DNA from: Alphaproteobacteria bacterium RIFCSPLOWO2_01_FULL_40_26
GTDB lineage: Bacteria; Pseudomonadota; Alphaproteobacteria; Rickettsiales; UBA1997
Reading direction: 5' to 3'
Assembly: GCA_001767955.1 (NCBI GenBank)
Contig: MEMO01000009.1
Location: 28,740 to 64,929, forward strand
DNA length: 36,190 nucleotides
Part shown: positions 10,788-20,276 of the stretch, piece by piece
Position numbering within the stretch: position 1 is the stretch's first letter
How the letters are laid out: each line of letters opens with the position of its first letter
Notes under the pieces: generated by a model
Seen by the model: only the letters and a program-made list of their open reading frames with translations
What the model was told of the DNA's origin: nothing
Databases searched by the model: none
Program-made: the position numbers and the translations under genes

Positions 10788-11532
10788 TAAACAACTCCCC
10801 AATCACTTTTTGCAGAAACTTCATTTGATGTCCTTCTGGTTCCAGCAGGATATTTTTTAGACAAAAAGTTAGGCGGGATTTTTTATCATCAGATAATTTT
10901 TCAAACAAATCGCCAAAAATAACTTTTGCCAACTTGTCTTGATCTTTAACCATATCAACAACTTCAGAAATGAATTTTTTAAAGGAATTTTGATTGGAAA
11001 TTTCGCATGAAGATTGTGAAATTATAATGCGATCAAGCTTCTCTTTTTCTGGCCGCAGATAATTCACGGTTGCAAGCAACATGGCTTTTTCCATGGTGCT
11101 TAATCTTTCTTTCGAATCCCAAATTTTTTCCGGGGTTTTTATCTCAGAAATTTGATAAATTTTCGCCAGAATACGCATAAATTTTTCCTGCAAAAATATA
11201 TGATTTCCGCGGCTTAAATTATCAGTTTTTAACACACCAACACTAGTTGAGGGAACCATGGAATAAACAATATTGGCAAGATTTTGCGGCAAAATTTTAG
11301 TGATTCTGCGACGAATTTTTTTATTGCCATAAATTATTTCAACTTCCTGATATTGATCAGTGGTAACAAGGATGTTTATTTCCAGACGGTTTTTGATTTC
11401 ATCATCAAAGATTTTTTGCGGCAAAACTTCATCATTTGAAGTAGAACTTGCGACATCTTTAGCATCAAGCGACCAGCCTTTTTTAACCAGTTTTTTCTGA
11501 TCAGGTTTTTGGAAATTTGTTTGCATAATCAC
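10759..11532 (-). CDS. Hypothetical protein between gmd and folK
   Basis: A 257-residue soluble-looking protein that I do not recognise. It has no signal peptide, no membrane segment and no obvious catalytic motif. The N-terminal third is polar. The centre has a beta-like segment ([29 protein letters not shown]), and the rest looks helical. The GTG start at 11532 overlaps the gmd stop as GTGA and has GGA 8 bp upstream; ATG at 11526 is an alternative. Its end overlaps folK by 29 bp. The tight coupling on both sides argues that it is a real, translated gene. Confidence 0.7.
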   Translation of the reverse strand: MIMQTNFQKPDQKKLVKKGWSLDAKDVASSTSNDEVLPQKIFDDEIKNRLEINILVTTDQYQEVEIIYGNKKIRRRITKILPQNLANIVYSMVPSTSVGVLKTDNLSRGNHIFLQEKFMRILAKIYQISEIKTPEKIWDSKERLSTMEKAMLLATVNYLRPEKEKLDRIIISQSSCEISNQNSFKKFISEVVDMVKDQDKLAKVIFGDLFEKLSDDKKSRLTFCLKNILLEPEGHQMKFLQKVIGELFNDREAAQHL

Positions 11533-12515
11533 AGTTTAATTCCAGCCTTTTCCAAATCAGCATCAACCATCATTTTTACCAGCTGTTTGAAACCTACTTT
11601 CGGCTTCCAGCCAAGTTTTTCACACGCTTTTGATGAATCTCCGATCAATAAATCAACTTCAGCGGGACGAAAATATTTTGGACTTATTTCAACATATTTT
11701 TTCCAATCCAAACCAGCATAACCAAAGGCCTCATCCAAAAATTGTTTTACCGAATAGGTTTCACCGGTGGCGATAACGTAATCATCCGGCTTGCTTTGTT
11801 GCAGCATTAACCACATTGCTTCTACATAATCGCCAGCAAATCCCCAATCGCGTTTTGCTTCAAGATTTCCAAGATAAAGTTTGTCGGTTTTTTTAGCCAT
11901 TATGTCGGCCAAACCACGAGTGATTTTACGAGTGACAAAAGTTTCACCGCGCCTTGGAGATTCATGATTAAACAAGATTCCGCTGCAGGCAAAAATTCCG
12001 TATGATTCGCGGTAATTAATGGTAAGCCAATGTGAATAAACTTTAGAACAGGCGTAGGGGCTGCGCGGATAAAATGGCGTGGTTTCCTTTTGCGGAATTT
12101 CCTGCACCTTGCCAAACATTTCACTCGACGAAGCCTGATAAAATCTGGTTTTGATGCGCGTGTCTTTGATAGCATCCAGAACTCTGCATGCGCCTGTTGC
12201 ATCAATGTCGGTGGTATATTCCGGAATATCGAAACTGACTTTTACATGGCTTTGCGCCGCTAAATTGTAAATTTCATCAGGCACAATTTTTTCAAGCAAA
12301 CGTGAGATGCAGGAAGCATCAGCCAAATCACCATAATGCAAAAAAAGTTTTTTTCCGTAGATGTTGTGATCGTTATAAAGATGATCTATTCGCCCAGTGT
12401 TGAAGCTGCTGGAACGCCTTATGATTCCATGAACTTCGTAGTTTTTTGCCAATAAAAATTCAGTCAGATATGAACCATCCTGACCAGTAATTCCGGTGAT
12501 TAACGCTTTTTTCAT
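11529..12515 (-). CDS. gmd: GDP-mannose 4,6-dehydratase Gmd
   Basis: An NADP-dependent extended short-chain dehydrogenase that converts GDP-mannose to GDP-4-keto-6-deoxymannose, the precursor of GDP-fucose, GDP-rhamnose and related surface sugars. The 328-residue product begins with the Rossmann motif [15 protein letters not shown] and carries [15 protein letters not shown], the catalytic SSSEMFGK and YACSK (Tyr-x-x-x-Lys), and the C-terminal [13 protein letters not shown] substrate-binding block. It is slightly shorter than typical (about 340-370) but covers all core motifs. No partner sugar enzymes (such as GDP-fucose synthase) are in the window, so the final sugar is unknown. Confidence 0.95.
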   Translation of the reverse strand: MKKALITGITGQDGSYLTEFLLAKNYEVHGIIRRSSSFNTGRIDHLYNDHNIYGKKLFLHYGDLADASCISRLLEKIVPDEIYNLAAQSHVKVSFDIPEYTTDIDATGACRVLDAIKDTRIKTRFYQASSSEMFGKVQEIPQKETTPFYPRSPYACSKVYSHWLTINYRESYGIFACSGILFNHESPRRGETFVTRKITRGLADIMAKKTDKLYLGNLEAKRDWGFAGDYVEAMWLMLQQSKPDDYVIATGETYSVKQFLDEAFGYAGLDWKKYVEISPKYFRPAEVDLLIGDSSKACEKLGWKPKVGFKQLVKMMVDADLEKAGIKL

Positions 12516-12535
12516 TTGAAGTTATGATTTTTTAA

Positions 12536-12572
12536 TTGCTTTGTTAAAGCCTGATTCCTAGCTTGCCCGCGC
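12536..12572 (+). promoter_or_regulatory. Conserved promoter-like element upstream of sdhCDAB
   Basis: A -35-like TTGCTT (12536-12541), 17-bp spacer TGTTAAAGCCTGATTCC, -10-like TAGCTT (12559-12564) and GC-only discriminator GCCCGCGC (12565-12572), ending 17 bp before the sdhC ATG. It matches the element upstream of rpoZ (5639-5675, minus strand) in sequence, spacing and orientation toward its gene. An operator-like near-palindrome GCTTT-GTT-AAAGC overlaps the -35. The function is inferred. Confidence 0.65.
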
Positions 12573-12589
12573 AAATTTTTTACGTGTAA

Positions 12590-13027
12590 ATGACAGACGA
12601 AAAACATAAATCAACCAAAAAAACAATAGGAAGTCCAACCTCGCCTCATCTTCAAATCTACAAATGGAATATTTCCTCTCTCACCTCAATTGCTCATCGT
12701 TTCACTGGCGTTGTTCTTTATTTTTCAATCATTTTTATAGTTTGGTATATCATCTACTACGCCTATCAAATTAATCCGGCTGAATCTGCTGAAACTTGCG
12801 ATTGTCCGCTGAAAAAAATTTTTGACAGCCTGTTTTCCCTTGCCGCAATTGGCGTCACCTTTTCACTTTATTATCATTTTGCAAATGGCATCCGCCATTT
12901 ATTTTGGGATATCGGCAAAGGTTTTGATGTAAAAACCGCAAGAAAAACTGGCTATTTAACTTTATTCATAGCGTTGCTTCTGACCATCATAACTTTCGCA
13001 ATCGTGATCTATCTCAAATTATGGTAA
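12590..13027 (+). CDS. sdhC: Succinate dehydrogenase cytochrome b556 subunit SdhC
   Basis: A membrane anchor subunit of respiratory complex II that binds haem b and ubiquinone. The 145-residue product has the family motif SPHLQIYKWNISSLTSIAHRFTG (shown in part: SPHLQIY, then S...SIAHRFTG), three hydrophobic segments (about 45-65, 83-105, 120-142), and the haem-ligand segment YYHFANGIRHLFWD. It is the first gene of the sdhCDAB-proC-rnhA run and overlaps sdhD by 7 bp. A promoter-like element lies just upstream. Confidence 0.95.
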   Translation: MTDEKHKSTKKTIGSPTSPHLQIYKWNISSLTSIAHRFTGVVLYFSIIFIVWYIIYYAYQINPAESAETCDCPLKKIFDSLFSLAAIGVTFSLYYHFANGIRHLFWDIGKGFDVKTARKTGYLTLFIALLLTIITFAIVIYLKLW

Positions 13028-13377
13028 AAATCTCCCATTCAACCAAAACCGGTTCACATCACTGGCTGATGCAGAGGATTTCCGCCATCGCACTAATCCC
13101 GCTGATTTTGTGGCTGGTTTTATCATTAGTGCAAATCGCACAAGATCCGCAAAGCTATTTGCCAGTTTTTTTCGCTTATCCGCTCAATGCCGTGATGGGA
13201 ATTTTGTTGATCATTGCTTCAATGTATCACGGTTCTCTCGGCATGCGTGTTATCATCGAAGATTACATCTCCAACAAAACCAAAATGCATTTTTACATCA
13301 TGTTGGTGCATTTCATTTCAATCACAACTGCAGTTGCCGGAGTAGTTGCTATCATCAGACTTCACTTAATTGGATAA
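13021..13377 (+). CDS. sdhD: Succinate dehydrogenase membrane anchor subunit SdhD
   Basis: The second membrane anchor of complex II, 118 residues with three hydrophobic segments. The N-terminal [15 protein letters not shown] and the segment [17 protein letters not shown] are characteristic of alphaproteobacterial SdhD; the histidine in YHG is the expected haem ligand. The ATG overlaps the end of sdhC by 7 bp and the stop lies 1 bp before the sdhA ATG, so the subunits are translationally coupled. Confidence 0.93.
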   Translation: MVKISHSTKTGSHHWLMQRISAIALIPLILWLVLSLVQIAQDPQSYLPVFFAYPLNAVMGILLIIASMYHGSLGMRVIIEDYISNKTKMHFYIMLVHFISITTAVAGVVAIIRLHLIG

Positions 13378-13378
13378 A

Positions 13379-15178
13379 ATGTCAGAAACAAAAATCGGAA
13401 ATTATTCAGTCATTGATCATGAATTTGATGTTGTGGTTGTAGGCGCTGGAGGCGCAGGATTGCGCGCAACTTTTGGCATGGCCAATAAAGGTCTTTCAAC
13501 CGCCTGTATCACCAAAGTTTTTCCAACCCGTTCTCACACTGTTGCAGCGCAGGGTGGAATTTCTGCGGCACTTGGCAATATGGGTGAAGATGATTGGCGC
13601 TGGCACATGTATGACACTGTAAAAGGTTCAGATTGGCTAGGCGATCAGGATGCAATCGAGTATATGTGCAAAGAAGCGCCTGACGCTATCATCGAACTTG
13701 AACATTACGGCGTACCATTTTCACGCACTTCCGATGGGAAAATTTACCAACGCCCTTTCGGCGGCATGACCAAAAAATTCGGCGATGGCGGTCCGGCACA
13801 ACGCACTTGTGCTGCTGCTGATCGCACCGGACATGCAATTTTGCACACTCTCTACCAGCAATCGCTCAAACATAATGCTCAATTTTTTATCGAATATTTT
13901 GCCCTTGATCTGATTATGGAAAACGGCGTCTGTCGTGGCATCACTGCACTTTCTTTGGTTGATGGCACTTTGCATCGCTTCAAAGCGCATATCGTTGTGC
14001 TTGCAACTGGCGGCTATGGCCGCGCCTATTTTTCTGCCACTTCCGCTCACACTTGCACCGGAGACGGCAATGGCATGATTCTTCGTGCCGGACTGCCTTT
14101 GCAAGATATGGAATTTGTGCAATTTCATCCAACCGGAGTTTATGGCGCTGGCTGTTTGATCACCGAAGGTGTTAGGGGCGAAGGTGGATATCTTGTCAAT
14201 TCCGAAGGTGAGCGTTTTATGGAACGTTATGCGCCAAATGCCAAAGATCTTGCCAGTCGCGATGTGGTTTCGCGTTCAATGACTCTTGAAATCATGGCCG
14301 GCCGCGGCGTTGGTCCAAAAAAAGATCATATCTATCTTCACCTCAATCATCTCGATCCCAAAATCATTCATGAACGTCTCCCGGGCATTGCTGAAACTGC
14401 AAAAATTTTTGCCGGAGTTGATGTCACAAAACAACCAATTCCAGTATTGCCAACAGTTCATTATAACATGGGCGGCATTCCAACCAACTACAAAGCCGAA
14501 GTTTTAACAGTTAAAAATGGCAGAATTGAAGTGGTGCCGGGCTTGATGGCAATTGGCGAGGCCGCTTGTGTTTCGGTTCACGGCGCTAATCGTCTTGGCT
14601 CAAATTCATTACTCGACATCGTAGTATTTGGCCGCGCCTCCGCAATTCGCGCCGCTGAAATCCTCGAACCAAATTCAGCACATAAGGAATTTGCAAGCGA
14701 TGCCGGCGATGAATCAATCGCGCGTTTCGATAAAATCAGAAATGCCGACGGAAAATCTCCAACCGCTAAAATCAGAAGTGATATGCAACATTGCATGCAG
14801 CAACATGCGGCGGTGTTTAGAACCGAAGAAACTCTCGCTAAAGGCGTGGCCAAAATGCATGAAATTTTTACCGGATTTTCTGATCTTAAAATTGAAGATC
14901 GCGGCATGGTTTGGAACAGTGATTTGGTCGAAGCCCTTGAACTCGACAATCTTCGCGCTCAAGCCTTGGTCACAATCTCCTGCGCCTTAAACCGCAAAGA
15001 AAGCCGCGGCGCTCACGCCCGCGATGATTTCAAGGAACGTGATGACAAAAACTGGCTAAAACATTCAATCATGTGGTGCGATGAAAAAGGAAAGGCCAAA
15101 ACCGATTTTCGTGAAGTAGCGCTAAAACCTTTGAGCAATGATGTGCAGGCCTTTCCTCCAAAAAAACGAGTTTATTAA
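13379..15178 (+). CDS. sdhA: Succinate dehydrogenase flavoprotein subunit SdhA
   Basis: Catalytic subunit of complex II, oxidising succinate to fumarate with covalently bound FAD. The 599-residue product has the dinucleotide motif [12 protein letters not shown] near the N-terminus, the FAD-linking histidine in [10 protein letters not shown], the substrate region [13 protein letters not shown], and the active-site block [13 protein letters not shown]. The ATG at 13379 is 1 bp after the sdhD stop; an upstream in-frame TTG (13370) would overlap sdhD and is less likely. It is full length, and the gene uses more GC-rich codons than the small neighbouring genes, as expected for high expression. Confidence 0.98.
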   Translation: MSETKIGNYSVIDHEFDVVVVGAGGAGLRATFGMANKGLSTACITKVFPTRSHTVAAQGGISAALGNMGEDDWRWHMYDTVKGSDWLGDQDAIEYMCKEAPDAIIELEHYGVPFSRTSDGKIYQRPFGGMTKKFGDGGPAQRTCAAADRTGHAILHTLYQQSLKHNAQFFIEYFALDLIMENGVCRGITALSLVDGTLHRFKAHIVVLATGGYGRAYFSATSAHTCTGDGNGMILRAGLPLQDMEFVQFHPTGVYGAGCLITEGVRGEGGYLVNSEGERFMERYAPNAKDLASRDVVSRSMTLEIMAGRGVGPKKDHIYLHLNHLDPKIIHERLPGIAETAKIFAGVDVTKQPIPVLPTVHYNMGGIPTNYKAEVLTVKNGRIEVVPGLMAIGEAACVSVHGANRLGSNSLLDIVVFGRASAIRAAEILEPNSAHKEFASDAGDESIARFDKIRNADGKSPTAKIRSDMQHCMQQHAAVFRTEETLAKGVAKMHEIFTGFSDLKIEDRGMVWNSDLVEALELDNLRAQALVTISCALNRKESRGAHARDDFKERDDKNWLKHSIMWCDEKGKAKTDFREVALKPLSNDVQAFPPKKRVY

Positions 15179-15180
15179 AC

Positions 15181-15978
15181 ATGGCTGAATTTACTCTTCC
15201 AAAAAATTCTGTAATTGACCGCAAAGCCGGTAAGCTTTTCAAAGCGAAAACAGCTTCAAAAAATGTGCGCGTTTTTGAGGTTTATCGCTATGATCCTGAA
15301 GATGTTGAGAAAAAAAATCCGCATATTGATCGCTTCGAGATCGATATGGATGAATGCGGTCCGATGATTTTAGATGCGTTGATCAAAATAAAATCCGAAC
15401 ATGATTCAACTCTCACCTTCCGCCGCTCTTGCCGCGAAGGCATTTGTGGTTCTTGCGCCATGAATATCGATGGCACCAACACGCTTTCCTGCACCAAAGC
15501 AATTTCCGACTGCGGAAATGGCGCAGTCAAAATTTATCCATTGCCTCACATGCCGGTAATCAAAGATTTAGTTCCCGATCTCACTCATTTTTATGAGCAG
15601 CACAAATCAATCAAACCTTGGCTACAAGCCTCTGAATCGCAGAATCCAAATAAGGAAAGATTACAATCGCCAGAAGAACGTGAAAAACTCGATGGACTTT
15701 ATGAATGCATCATGTGCGCCTGCTGCTCAACTTCCTGTCCAAGCTATTGGTGGAACGGCGATAAATATTTAGGCCCGGCAGTTTTGTTGCAAGCCTATCG
15801 CTGGATTGCAGATTCGCGCGACGAAGCAACTGACGAACGCCTCGATGCGCTCGAAGATCCATTCAAACTATATCGTTGCCATACCATCATGAATTGCGCG
15901 CAAACCTGCCCGAAAGGGTTAAATCCGGCAAAGGCAATCGGATCAATTAAGCGGGCAATCGCAGCACGAAAAGCATGA
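15181..15978 (+). CDS. sdhB: Succinate dehydrogenase iron-sulfur subunit SdhB
   Basis: Carries electrons from FAD to ubiquinone through three clusters. The 265 residues show the [2Fe-2S] ligands in [15 protein letters not shown] ... LSC, the [4Fe-4S] motif [12 protein letters not shown], and the [3Fe-4S]/[4Fe-4S] motif [17 protein letters not shown]. The start is 2 bp after the sdhA stop. The stop overlaps the proC start as ATGA, which ties proline synthesis and rnhA to the sdh transcript. Confidence 0.97.
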   Translation: MAEFTLPKNSVIDRKAGKLFKAKTASKNVRVFEVYRYDPEDVEKKNPHIDRFEIDMDECGPMILDALIKIKSEHDSTLTFRRSCREGICGSCAMNIDGTNTLSCTKAISDCGNGAVKIYPLPHMPVIKDLVPDLTHFYEQHKSIKPWLQASESQNPNKERLQSPEEREKLDGLYECIMCACCSTSCPSYWWNGDKYLGPAVLLQAYRWIADSRDEATDERLDALEDPFKLYRCHTIMNCAQTCPKGLNPAKAIGSIKRAIAARKA

Positions 15979-16718
15979 ATATTTTGTTTCTTGGCTATGG
16001 TAAAATGGGCTCAATTCTGGCGCAGAGGCTTGATGGTCAGATCAAAATTATAAGACGTTCTTCACAAGATAATTTTCCAAAAAATTACCAAGCTGATCTG
16101 GTTTTTTTGTGCATCAAACCGCAAGGCGCAGAAAAAATTTTAGCAGAATTTTCACGCAGAAAATTTTTTCATAAAAACACCATTTTTATTTCAATTCTGG
16201 CCGGGAAAAAAATTGCTTTCTTTGAAAAAATTTTTGGCAAAAAGGCTAAAATTATTCGCTCAATGCCAAACCTTCCAATTCAATATTTGGAAGGGATTTT
16301 CGCTTATCTTTACAACAAAAACATCAGCAAATCAGAAGTAAAAAATCTGGAAAAAATTTTCCAAAATTTTGGTGAAATTATCGCGCTTAAAAACGAAAAA
16401 GATTTTGACGCCATAACAGCAATTTTTGGCTCCGGCCCCGCCTATATTTTTCTACTGCAGGAAATTTTTGAAAAAATTGCCGTATCATTTGGGATCACCT
16501 CTTCTGCCAAATTGGTTAAAAAATTATTTCTCGGCAGTGCTTTGATGGCAGAATCCGCAACAGAAAATTTTGCCAAATTGCGTCAATCAGTGACGAGTAA
16601 GAATGGTACAACTGAAGCCGCTTTAAAAATCTTACAAAAAAACTCTGTTCTGGAAAAACTTTTTAAAAAATCTGTTAACGCCGCAATCGCAAAATCAAAA
16701 AAATTATCAAAGGAATGA
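15975..16718 (+). CDS. proC: Pyrroline-5-carboxylate reductase ProC
   Basis: Reduces P5C to proline using NAD(P)H. The 247-residue product begins with the Rossmann motif [17 protein letters not shown] and has the RSMPNLP segment and the dimerisation/substrate block [13 protein letters not shown] ... [16 protein letters not shown]. That block corresponds to the family signature, normally VtSPGGTT; here SPG is replaced by SKN, a notable change in a conserved loop. It is slightly shorter than the usual 260-275 residues. It overlaps sdhB and rnhA by 4 bp each (ATGA junctions). Confidence 0.88.
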   Translation: MNILFLGYGKMGSILAQRLDGQIKIIRRSSQDNFPKNYQADLVFLCIKPQGAEKILAEFSRRKFFHKNTIFISILAGKKIAFFEKIFGKKAKIIRSMPNLPIQYLEGIFAYLYNKNISKSEVKNLEKIFQNFGEIIALKNEKDFDAITAIFGSGPAYIFLLQEIFEKIAVSFGITSSAKLVKKLFLGSALMAESATENFAKLRQSVTSKNGTTEAALKILQKNSVLEKLFKKSVNAAIAKSKKLSKE

Positions 16719-17137
16719 TTGAGATTTACACTGACGGCGCGTGCTTAGGGAATCCAGGGCCTGGAGGTTGGGGAGCGATTTTGATTTATAAAGAACATCA
16801 GAAAAAAATTTCCGGAGCGGAAAGAGAAACCACTAATAACCGCATGGAAATGCGTGCAGTAATTGAGGCTTTAAAAGTGCTAAAAAGATCGTCGAAAATC
16901 ACTCTGCATACCGATAGCAAATATGTCATGGAAGGCATAACAAACTGGATTGAGAGCTGGAAAAAAAATAACTGGCGTAATGCCAATAGAAAGCCGGTTA
17001 AAAATTCAGATCTTTGGTTGGAATTGGACGTGGAAGTAAAAAAACATCAGATCAAATGGATTTGGGTTAAGGGACATTCCGGAAATCACTATAACGAAAT
17101 CGTCGATAAGTTGGCGCGCGAAGCAGCGGATCAGTAG
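16715..17137 (+). CDS. rnhA: Ribonuclease HI RnhA
   Basis: Cleaves RNA in RNA-DNA hybrids. The 140-residue product has the four catalytic acids and the catalytic histidine: D7 (YTDGAC), E45 (NRMEMRAVIEAL), D67 (LHTDSKYV), D131 (IVDKLAREAAD), and H121 in VKGHSGN. It is last in the sdh-proC-rnhA run, joined to proC by an ATGA overlap. Its 3' end overlaps the convergent carboxypeptidase gene by 7 bp, leaving no room for a terminator between them. Confidence 0.97.
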   Translation: MIEIYTDGACLGNPGPGGWGAILIYKEHQKKISGAERETTNNRMEMRAVIEALKVLKRSSKITLHTDSKYVMEGITNWIESWKKNNWRNANRKPVKNSDLWLELDVEVKKHQIKWIWVKGHSGNHYNEIVDKLAREAADQ

Positions 17138-18072
17138 TTCTCCAACTTCATTCCAAACCGCATTTCTTCTTCATAATCATCATGCCTTTTTTGCTTTGCT
17201 GAATAATCAAATTTTTTATCTAACCTGGTTTGAAGCTGTTGTTTGTTTTGCGATAAACTCTTGAAGGCATCATTGAGAAGAAATTTAGTAAATTGATCAC
17301 GTTTTTGATAAGTCGAGCAATTTAATAAAATTGAAAATATGCGTTTGTCACCTTGCCTCGCTGCGCTAATCAGGTTAAATCCCGATGCATTAGTAAAGCC
17401 AGTTTTTAACCCTTCCGCCCCTTCATAATCGGTTAGCACATGATTGTGAGTTTCGTATTTAACGCCCTTGTAGCTGAATTCCTTCACGGCAAAAAGATGA
17501 TAATATTGCGGAAAATCTTTTTTTAGCGCCAAAACCAGACGGGCGAGATCATAGCTTGTGGTATATTGCCCCTCCTCATGCAATCCGCTGGCATTGCGAA
17601 AGCTGGTGTTAAACATTCCGAGCTGTTTTGTCTTGTCATTCATCCGACGCACAAATTTCCATTCACTACCATCAACAGCTTCAGCAAGAACAATCGTGGC
17701 CTCATTGAAAGATTTCACAATTATGGCGCGGATCGCTTCGCGCACCGTGATTTTATCGCCCTCTTTCGCATTCATGGTGTTGATTTTATTAACTTTGGAA
17801 ATCTCTTCACCGCGCGCTGAAAATTTTAAAATTTTGTCAGATTTAAATTTATTTTTTTCCAAAGCTTCAAAAGTCAGATAGAGCGTCATCAGCTTTACCA
17901 AAGAAGCGGGATAACTCATTTTCACTGATTTTTCTTCAAATAAAATCACGCCATTTTCCGTGAAAACGAGATAGGAATAATCATCGCTACAACCTTGTGA
18001 AAAAGCCGTAGAACTGAAAGTAAAGCTAAAGAGCAAGAATAGCTTTAACTGCTTTTTGAATGTGATTTTCAT
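17131..18072 (-). CDS. D-alanyl-D-alanine carboxypeptidase, DacF/PBP5-like
   Basis: Trims the terminal D-Ala from peptidoglycan stem peptides in the periplasm. The 313-residue product has an N-terminal signal peptide (basic MKITFKKQLK, hydrophobic core, likely cleavage after TAFS) and the three penicillin-binding motifs: S57-LV-K60 (SxxK), S120-F-N122 (SxN) and K222-T-G. It ends soon after the catalytic domain, without the C-terminal PBP5_C domain and membrane-anchoring helix of E. coli DacA. I chose ATG 18072; ATG 18081 would add three residues. Either start lies inside the 3' end of lpxB (about 47-56 bp overlap), so the signal-peptide codons are read in two frames. Confidence 0.92.
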   Translation of the reverse strand: MKITFKKQLKLFLLFSFTFSSTAFSQGCSDDYSYLVFTENGVILFEEKSVKMSYPASLVKLMTLYLTFEALEKNKFKSDKILKFSARGEEISKVNKINTMNAKEGDKITVREAIRAIIVKSFNEATIVLAEAVDGSEWKFVRRMNDKTKQLGMFNTSFRNASGLHEEGQYTTSYDLARLVLALKKDFPQYYHLFAVKEFSYKGVKYETHNHVLTDYEGAEGLKTGFTNASGFNLISAARQGDKRIFSILLNCSTYQKRDQFTKFLLNDAFKSLSQNKQQLQTRLDKKFDYSAKQKRHDDYEEEMRFGMKLENY

Positions 18073-19174
18073 GGCTTCCAAATCCCATTAATTTCAAGGC
18101 GATTTTGCTTTTTTCTATCTGCCTTGCGCAAGATTTTTTGTCTGAAATCAGATTTTTAAGAACGATGGAAATTTTTTTAGCATCACAGTTTTTTTGCAAC
18201 ATTTCCGGAATTATTTCCTCATGCATAATCAAATTGATCAGATTGGCAAATTTGATCCTAACCATCATTTTAAACAAAAAATGAGTCAAACAATTTATCT
18301 TGTAAGCCACTATGATTGGCACAGAATGAAGCGAGAATTCAAGCGTGTTCGTGCCAGATTTTGCCAAGGCAAAATCGCTGGCAAAAAGCGCCATTTCTTT
18401 TTCCTCCTGCTCAATTGGAAAATATTCCACTTTCAAAGTTTTTGCCATCTCATAAACCAGTTCACGCGTTTTTTCGACAAGCGGAATTATAACTTTTAAA
18501 TTCGGTTTTTTCTCCGCCAAAAGATTTACCGCGCCGATAAATTCCGGAAAAATTTTCTGCACTTCGCTCTCACGACTTCCTGGTGTTAAGGCGATTATGA
18601 TATCATCTTTTTTAAGCAAATATTTTTGCCGAAACTTTAAATTCTCTGCCTCTTTTTTTGTAAAATCAGGCGCATTGCTAATCAGTGGATGTCCGATGAA
18701 AACTGTCTTCAACCCATGTTTCTCAAAATATGCCGGCTCAAAAGGCAATACGCATAAAAGCAAATCGTAAAGTTTGGAAATTTTCTGCGCTCTGCCTGCG
18801 CGATAAGCCCAAACTGATGGCGCGATGAGGTGGATTTTTTTAGCAGAATTAAAATTCTGCAATTTTTTCATCACGCGAAAATTAAAATCTGGCGAGTCGA
18901 TACTTATCACAAAATCCGGTTTCTCTTTAACAATTATTTCCGCCGTCTGATTGATGCGACGCAATAATTTAGAAAGATGCGGTAGCACTTCCAAAAAGCC
19001 CATTACCGATAATTCTTCCATCGGAAAAATTGAAACCAAACCCTGTTCCTGCATCAGCTTTCCACCAACACCGATAAACTCCGAAGCGGTATGTTGTAAT
19101 TTTATTTCAGAAATCAGTTTGCTGCCGAGCAAGTCACCAGAAGCTTCGCCAGCGATGATAAAGAATTTTTTCAT
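18026..19174 (-). CDS. lpxB: Lipid-A-disaccharide synthase LpxB
   Basis: Joins UDP-diacylglucosamine and lipid X to form the lipid A disaccharide, so the organism makes lipid A. The 382 residues begin KKFFIIAGEASGDLLGSKLI, the family's N-terminal motif. They continue with the conserved IDSPDFNFRVMKKL, APSVWAYRAGRAQKI and LTPGSRESEVQKIFPEF blocks. The start codon is directly preceded by period-7 repeats (19175-19202). The end overlaps the downstream carboxypeptidase gene, a pairing of two cell-envelope genes. lpxA and lpxD are not in the window. Confidence 0.96.
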   Translation of the reverse strand: MKKFFIIAGEASGDLLGSKLISEIKLQHTASEFIGVGGKLMQEQGLVSIFPMEELSVMGFLEVLPHLSKLLRRINQTAEIIVKEKPDFVISIDSPDFNFRVMKKLQNFNSAKKIHLIAPSVWAYRAGRAQKISKLYDLLLCVLPFEPAYFEKHGLKTVFIGHPLISNAPDFTKKEAENLKFRQKYLLKKDDIIIALTPGSRESEVQKIFPEFIGAVNLLAEKKPNLKVIIPLVEKTRELVYEMAKTLKVEYFPIEQEEKEMALFASDFALAKSGTNTLEFSLHSVPIIVAYKINCLTHFLFKMMVRIKFANLINLIMHEEIIPEMLQKNCDAKKISIVLKNLISDKKSCARQIEKSKIALKLMGFGSHENHIQKAVKAILAL

Positions 19175-19258
19175 TTAAGATTTAGGATTTAAGATTTAAA
19201 ACTCTTGCACTTCAGCTCAATCCTAAATCCTAAATCTAATTTTAAATCTAATCTTAAA
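19175..19258. repeat. Heptamer repeats forming an inverted pair between lpxB and asd
   Basis: Next to the lpxB start are the units TTAAGAT, TTAGGAT, TTAAGAT, TTAAAAC (19175-19202). On the asd side are the complementary-type units AATCCTA, AATCCTA, AATCTAA and degenerate copies, ending about 4 bp before the asd ATG. The two runs are complementary, so the region can fold into an imperfect hairpin. It is the whole spacer between two divergent genes and must also contain both promoters. Confidence 0.8.
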
Positions 19259-19262
19259 TTAC

Positions 19263-20276
19263 ATGTCTCGTAAAATCGCTGTCGCCGGCGCAACCGGCAA
19301 TGTTGGTCGTGAAATCTTGAATATTCTGGCGGAAAGAAAATTTCCAGCCGATGAAGTTGTGGCTTTGGCTTCGCGCAATTCCATCGGAAAAAAAGTTTCT
19401 TACGGCGATAAAATTTTAACGGTTCAGGCTTTGGAAGATTTTGATTTTACCGGCACTAAAATCGGCCTGTTTTCGCCAGGAGGAAAGGTTTCTGCGATAC
19501 ATGCTCCACGCGCTGCGGCATCAGGTTGCGTCGTCATTGACAATACTTCGCATTTCAGAATGGAAAAAGATATTCCGCTGGTTGTTCCCGAAGTTAATCC
19601 ACAAGCAATCGCAGATTACAAAAAACGCGGCATCATCGCCAATCCTAATTGCTCAACAATCCAGATGGTTGTCGCTTTGAAGCCTTTGCATGATTTAGCC
19701 AAAATCAAACGTGTGGTAGTTGCAACTTATCAAGCCACGTCTGGCGCAGGTAAAGAGGCGATGGATGAACTTTATGATTCAACCAAAAAAATCTATCAGA
19801 ACGAATTTTTAACGCCGAAAAAATTCAGCAGAAGAATCGCCTTCAATGTCATTCCGCAAATTGACGTTTTCATGGATGATGGTTGCACCAAGGAAGAATG
19901 GAAAATGAAAGTCGAGACCAAAAAAATTCTCGATGAAAAAATCGAAATTGAAGCCACTTGCGTGCGCGTGCCGGTTTTCAACGCCCACTCTGAAGCGCTG
20001 AATGTTGAATTTGAAAAAGCAATTTCGGTTGAACAAGCCAGAGAGGCTTTAGAAAATTCTGATGGCATAATCGTCATTGACCGCCCCGAAGAAATGAAAT
20101 TCATCACGCCAATTGAGGCTTCAGCGCATGATCCGGTCTATGTTTCAAGAATCAGAAAAGATCCATCAATCAAACACGGCCTATCAATGTGGGTGGTCTC
20201 CGATAATCTCAAAAAAGGTGCGGCGCTAAATACAGTGCAGATTGCGGAATTATTGGTTAGAGATTATGGATTCTAG
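19263..20276 (+). CDS. asd: Aspartate-semialdehyde dehydrogenase Asd
   Basis: Reduces aspartyl phosphate to the semialdehyde, the branch point for lysine/diaminopimelate, threonine and methionine. The 337-residue product has the NADP-binding motif VAGATGNVGREIL, SPGGKVSA, and the active-site cysteine C130 in NPNCSTIQMV. It also has ATYQATSGAGKEAMDEL and the C-terminal SMWVVSDNLKKGAALNTVQIAE. The diaminopimelate supply fits with retained peptidoglycan genes. It is convergent with thiD, overlapping by 4 bp. Confidence 0.97.
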   Translation: MSRKIAVAGATGNVGREILNILAERKFPADEVVALASRNSIGKKVSYGDKILTVQALEDFDFTGTKIGLFSPGGKVSAIHAPRAAASGCVVIDNTSHFRMEKDIPLVVPEVNPQAIADYKKRGIIANPNCSTIQMVVALKPLHDLAKIKRVVVATYQATSGAGKEAMDELYDSTKKIYQNEFLTPKKFSRRIAFNVIPQIDVFMDDGCTKEEWKMKVETKKILDEKIEIEATCVRVPVFNAHSEALNVEFEKAISVEQAREALENSDGIIVIDRPEEMKFITPIEASAHDPVYVSRIRKDPSIKHGLSMWVVSDNLKKGAALNTVQIAELLVRDYGF

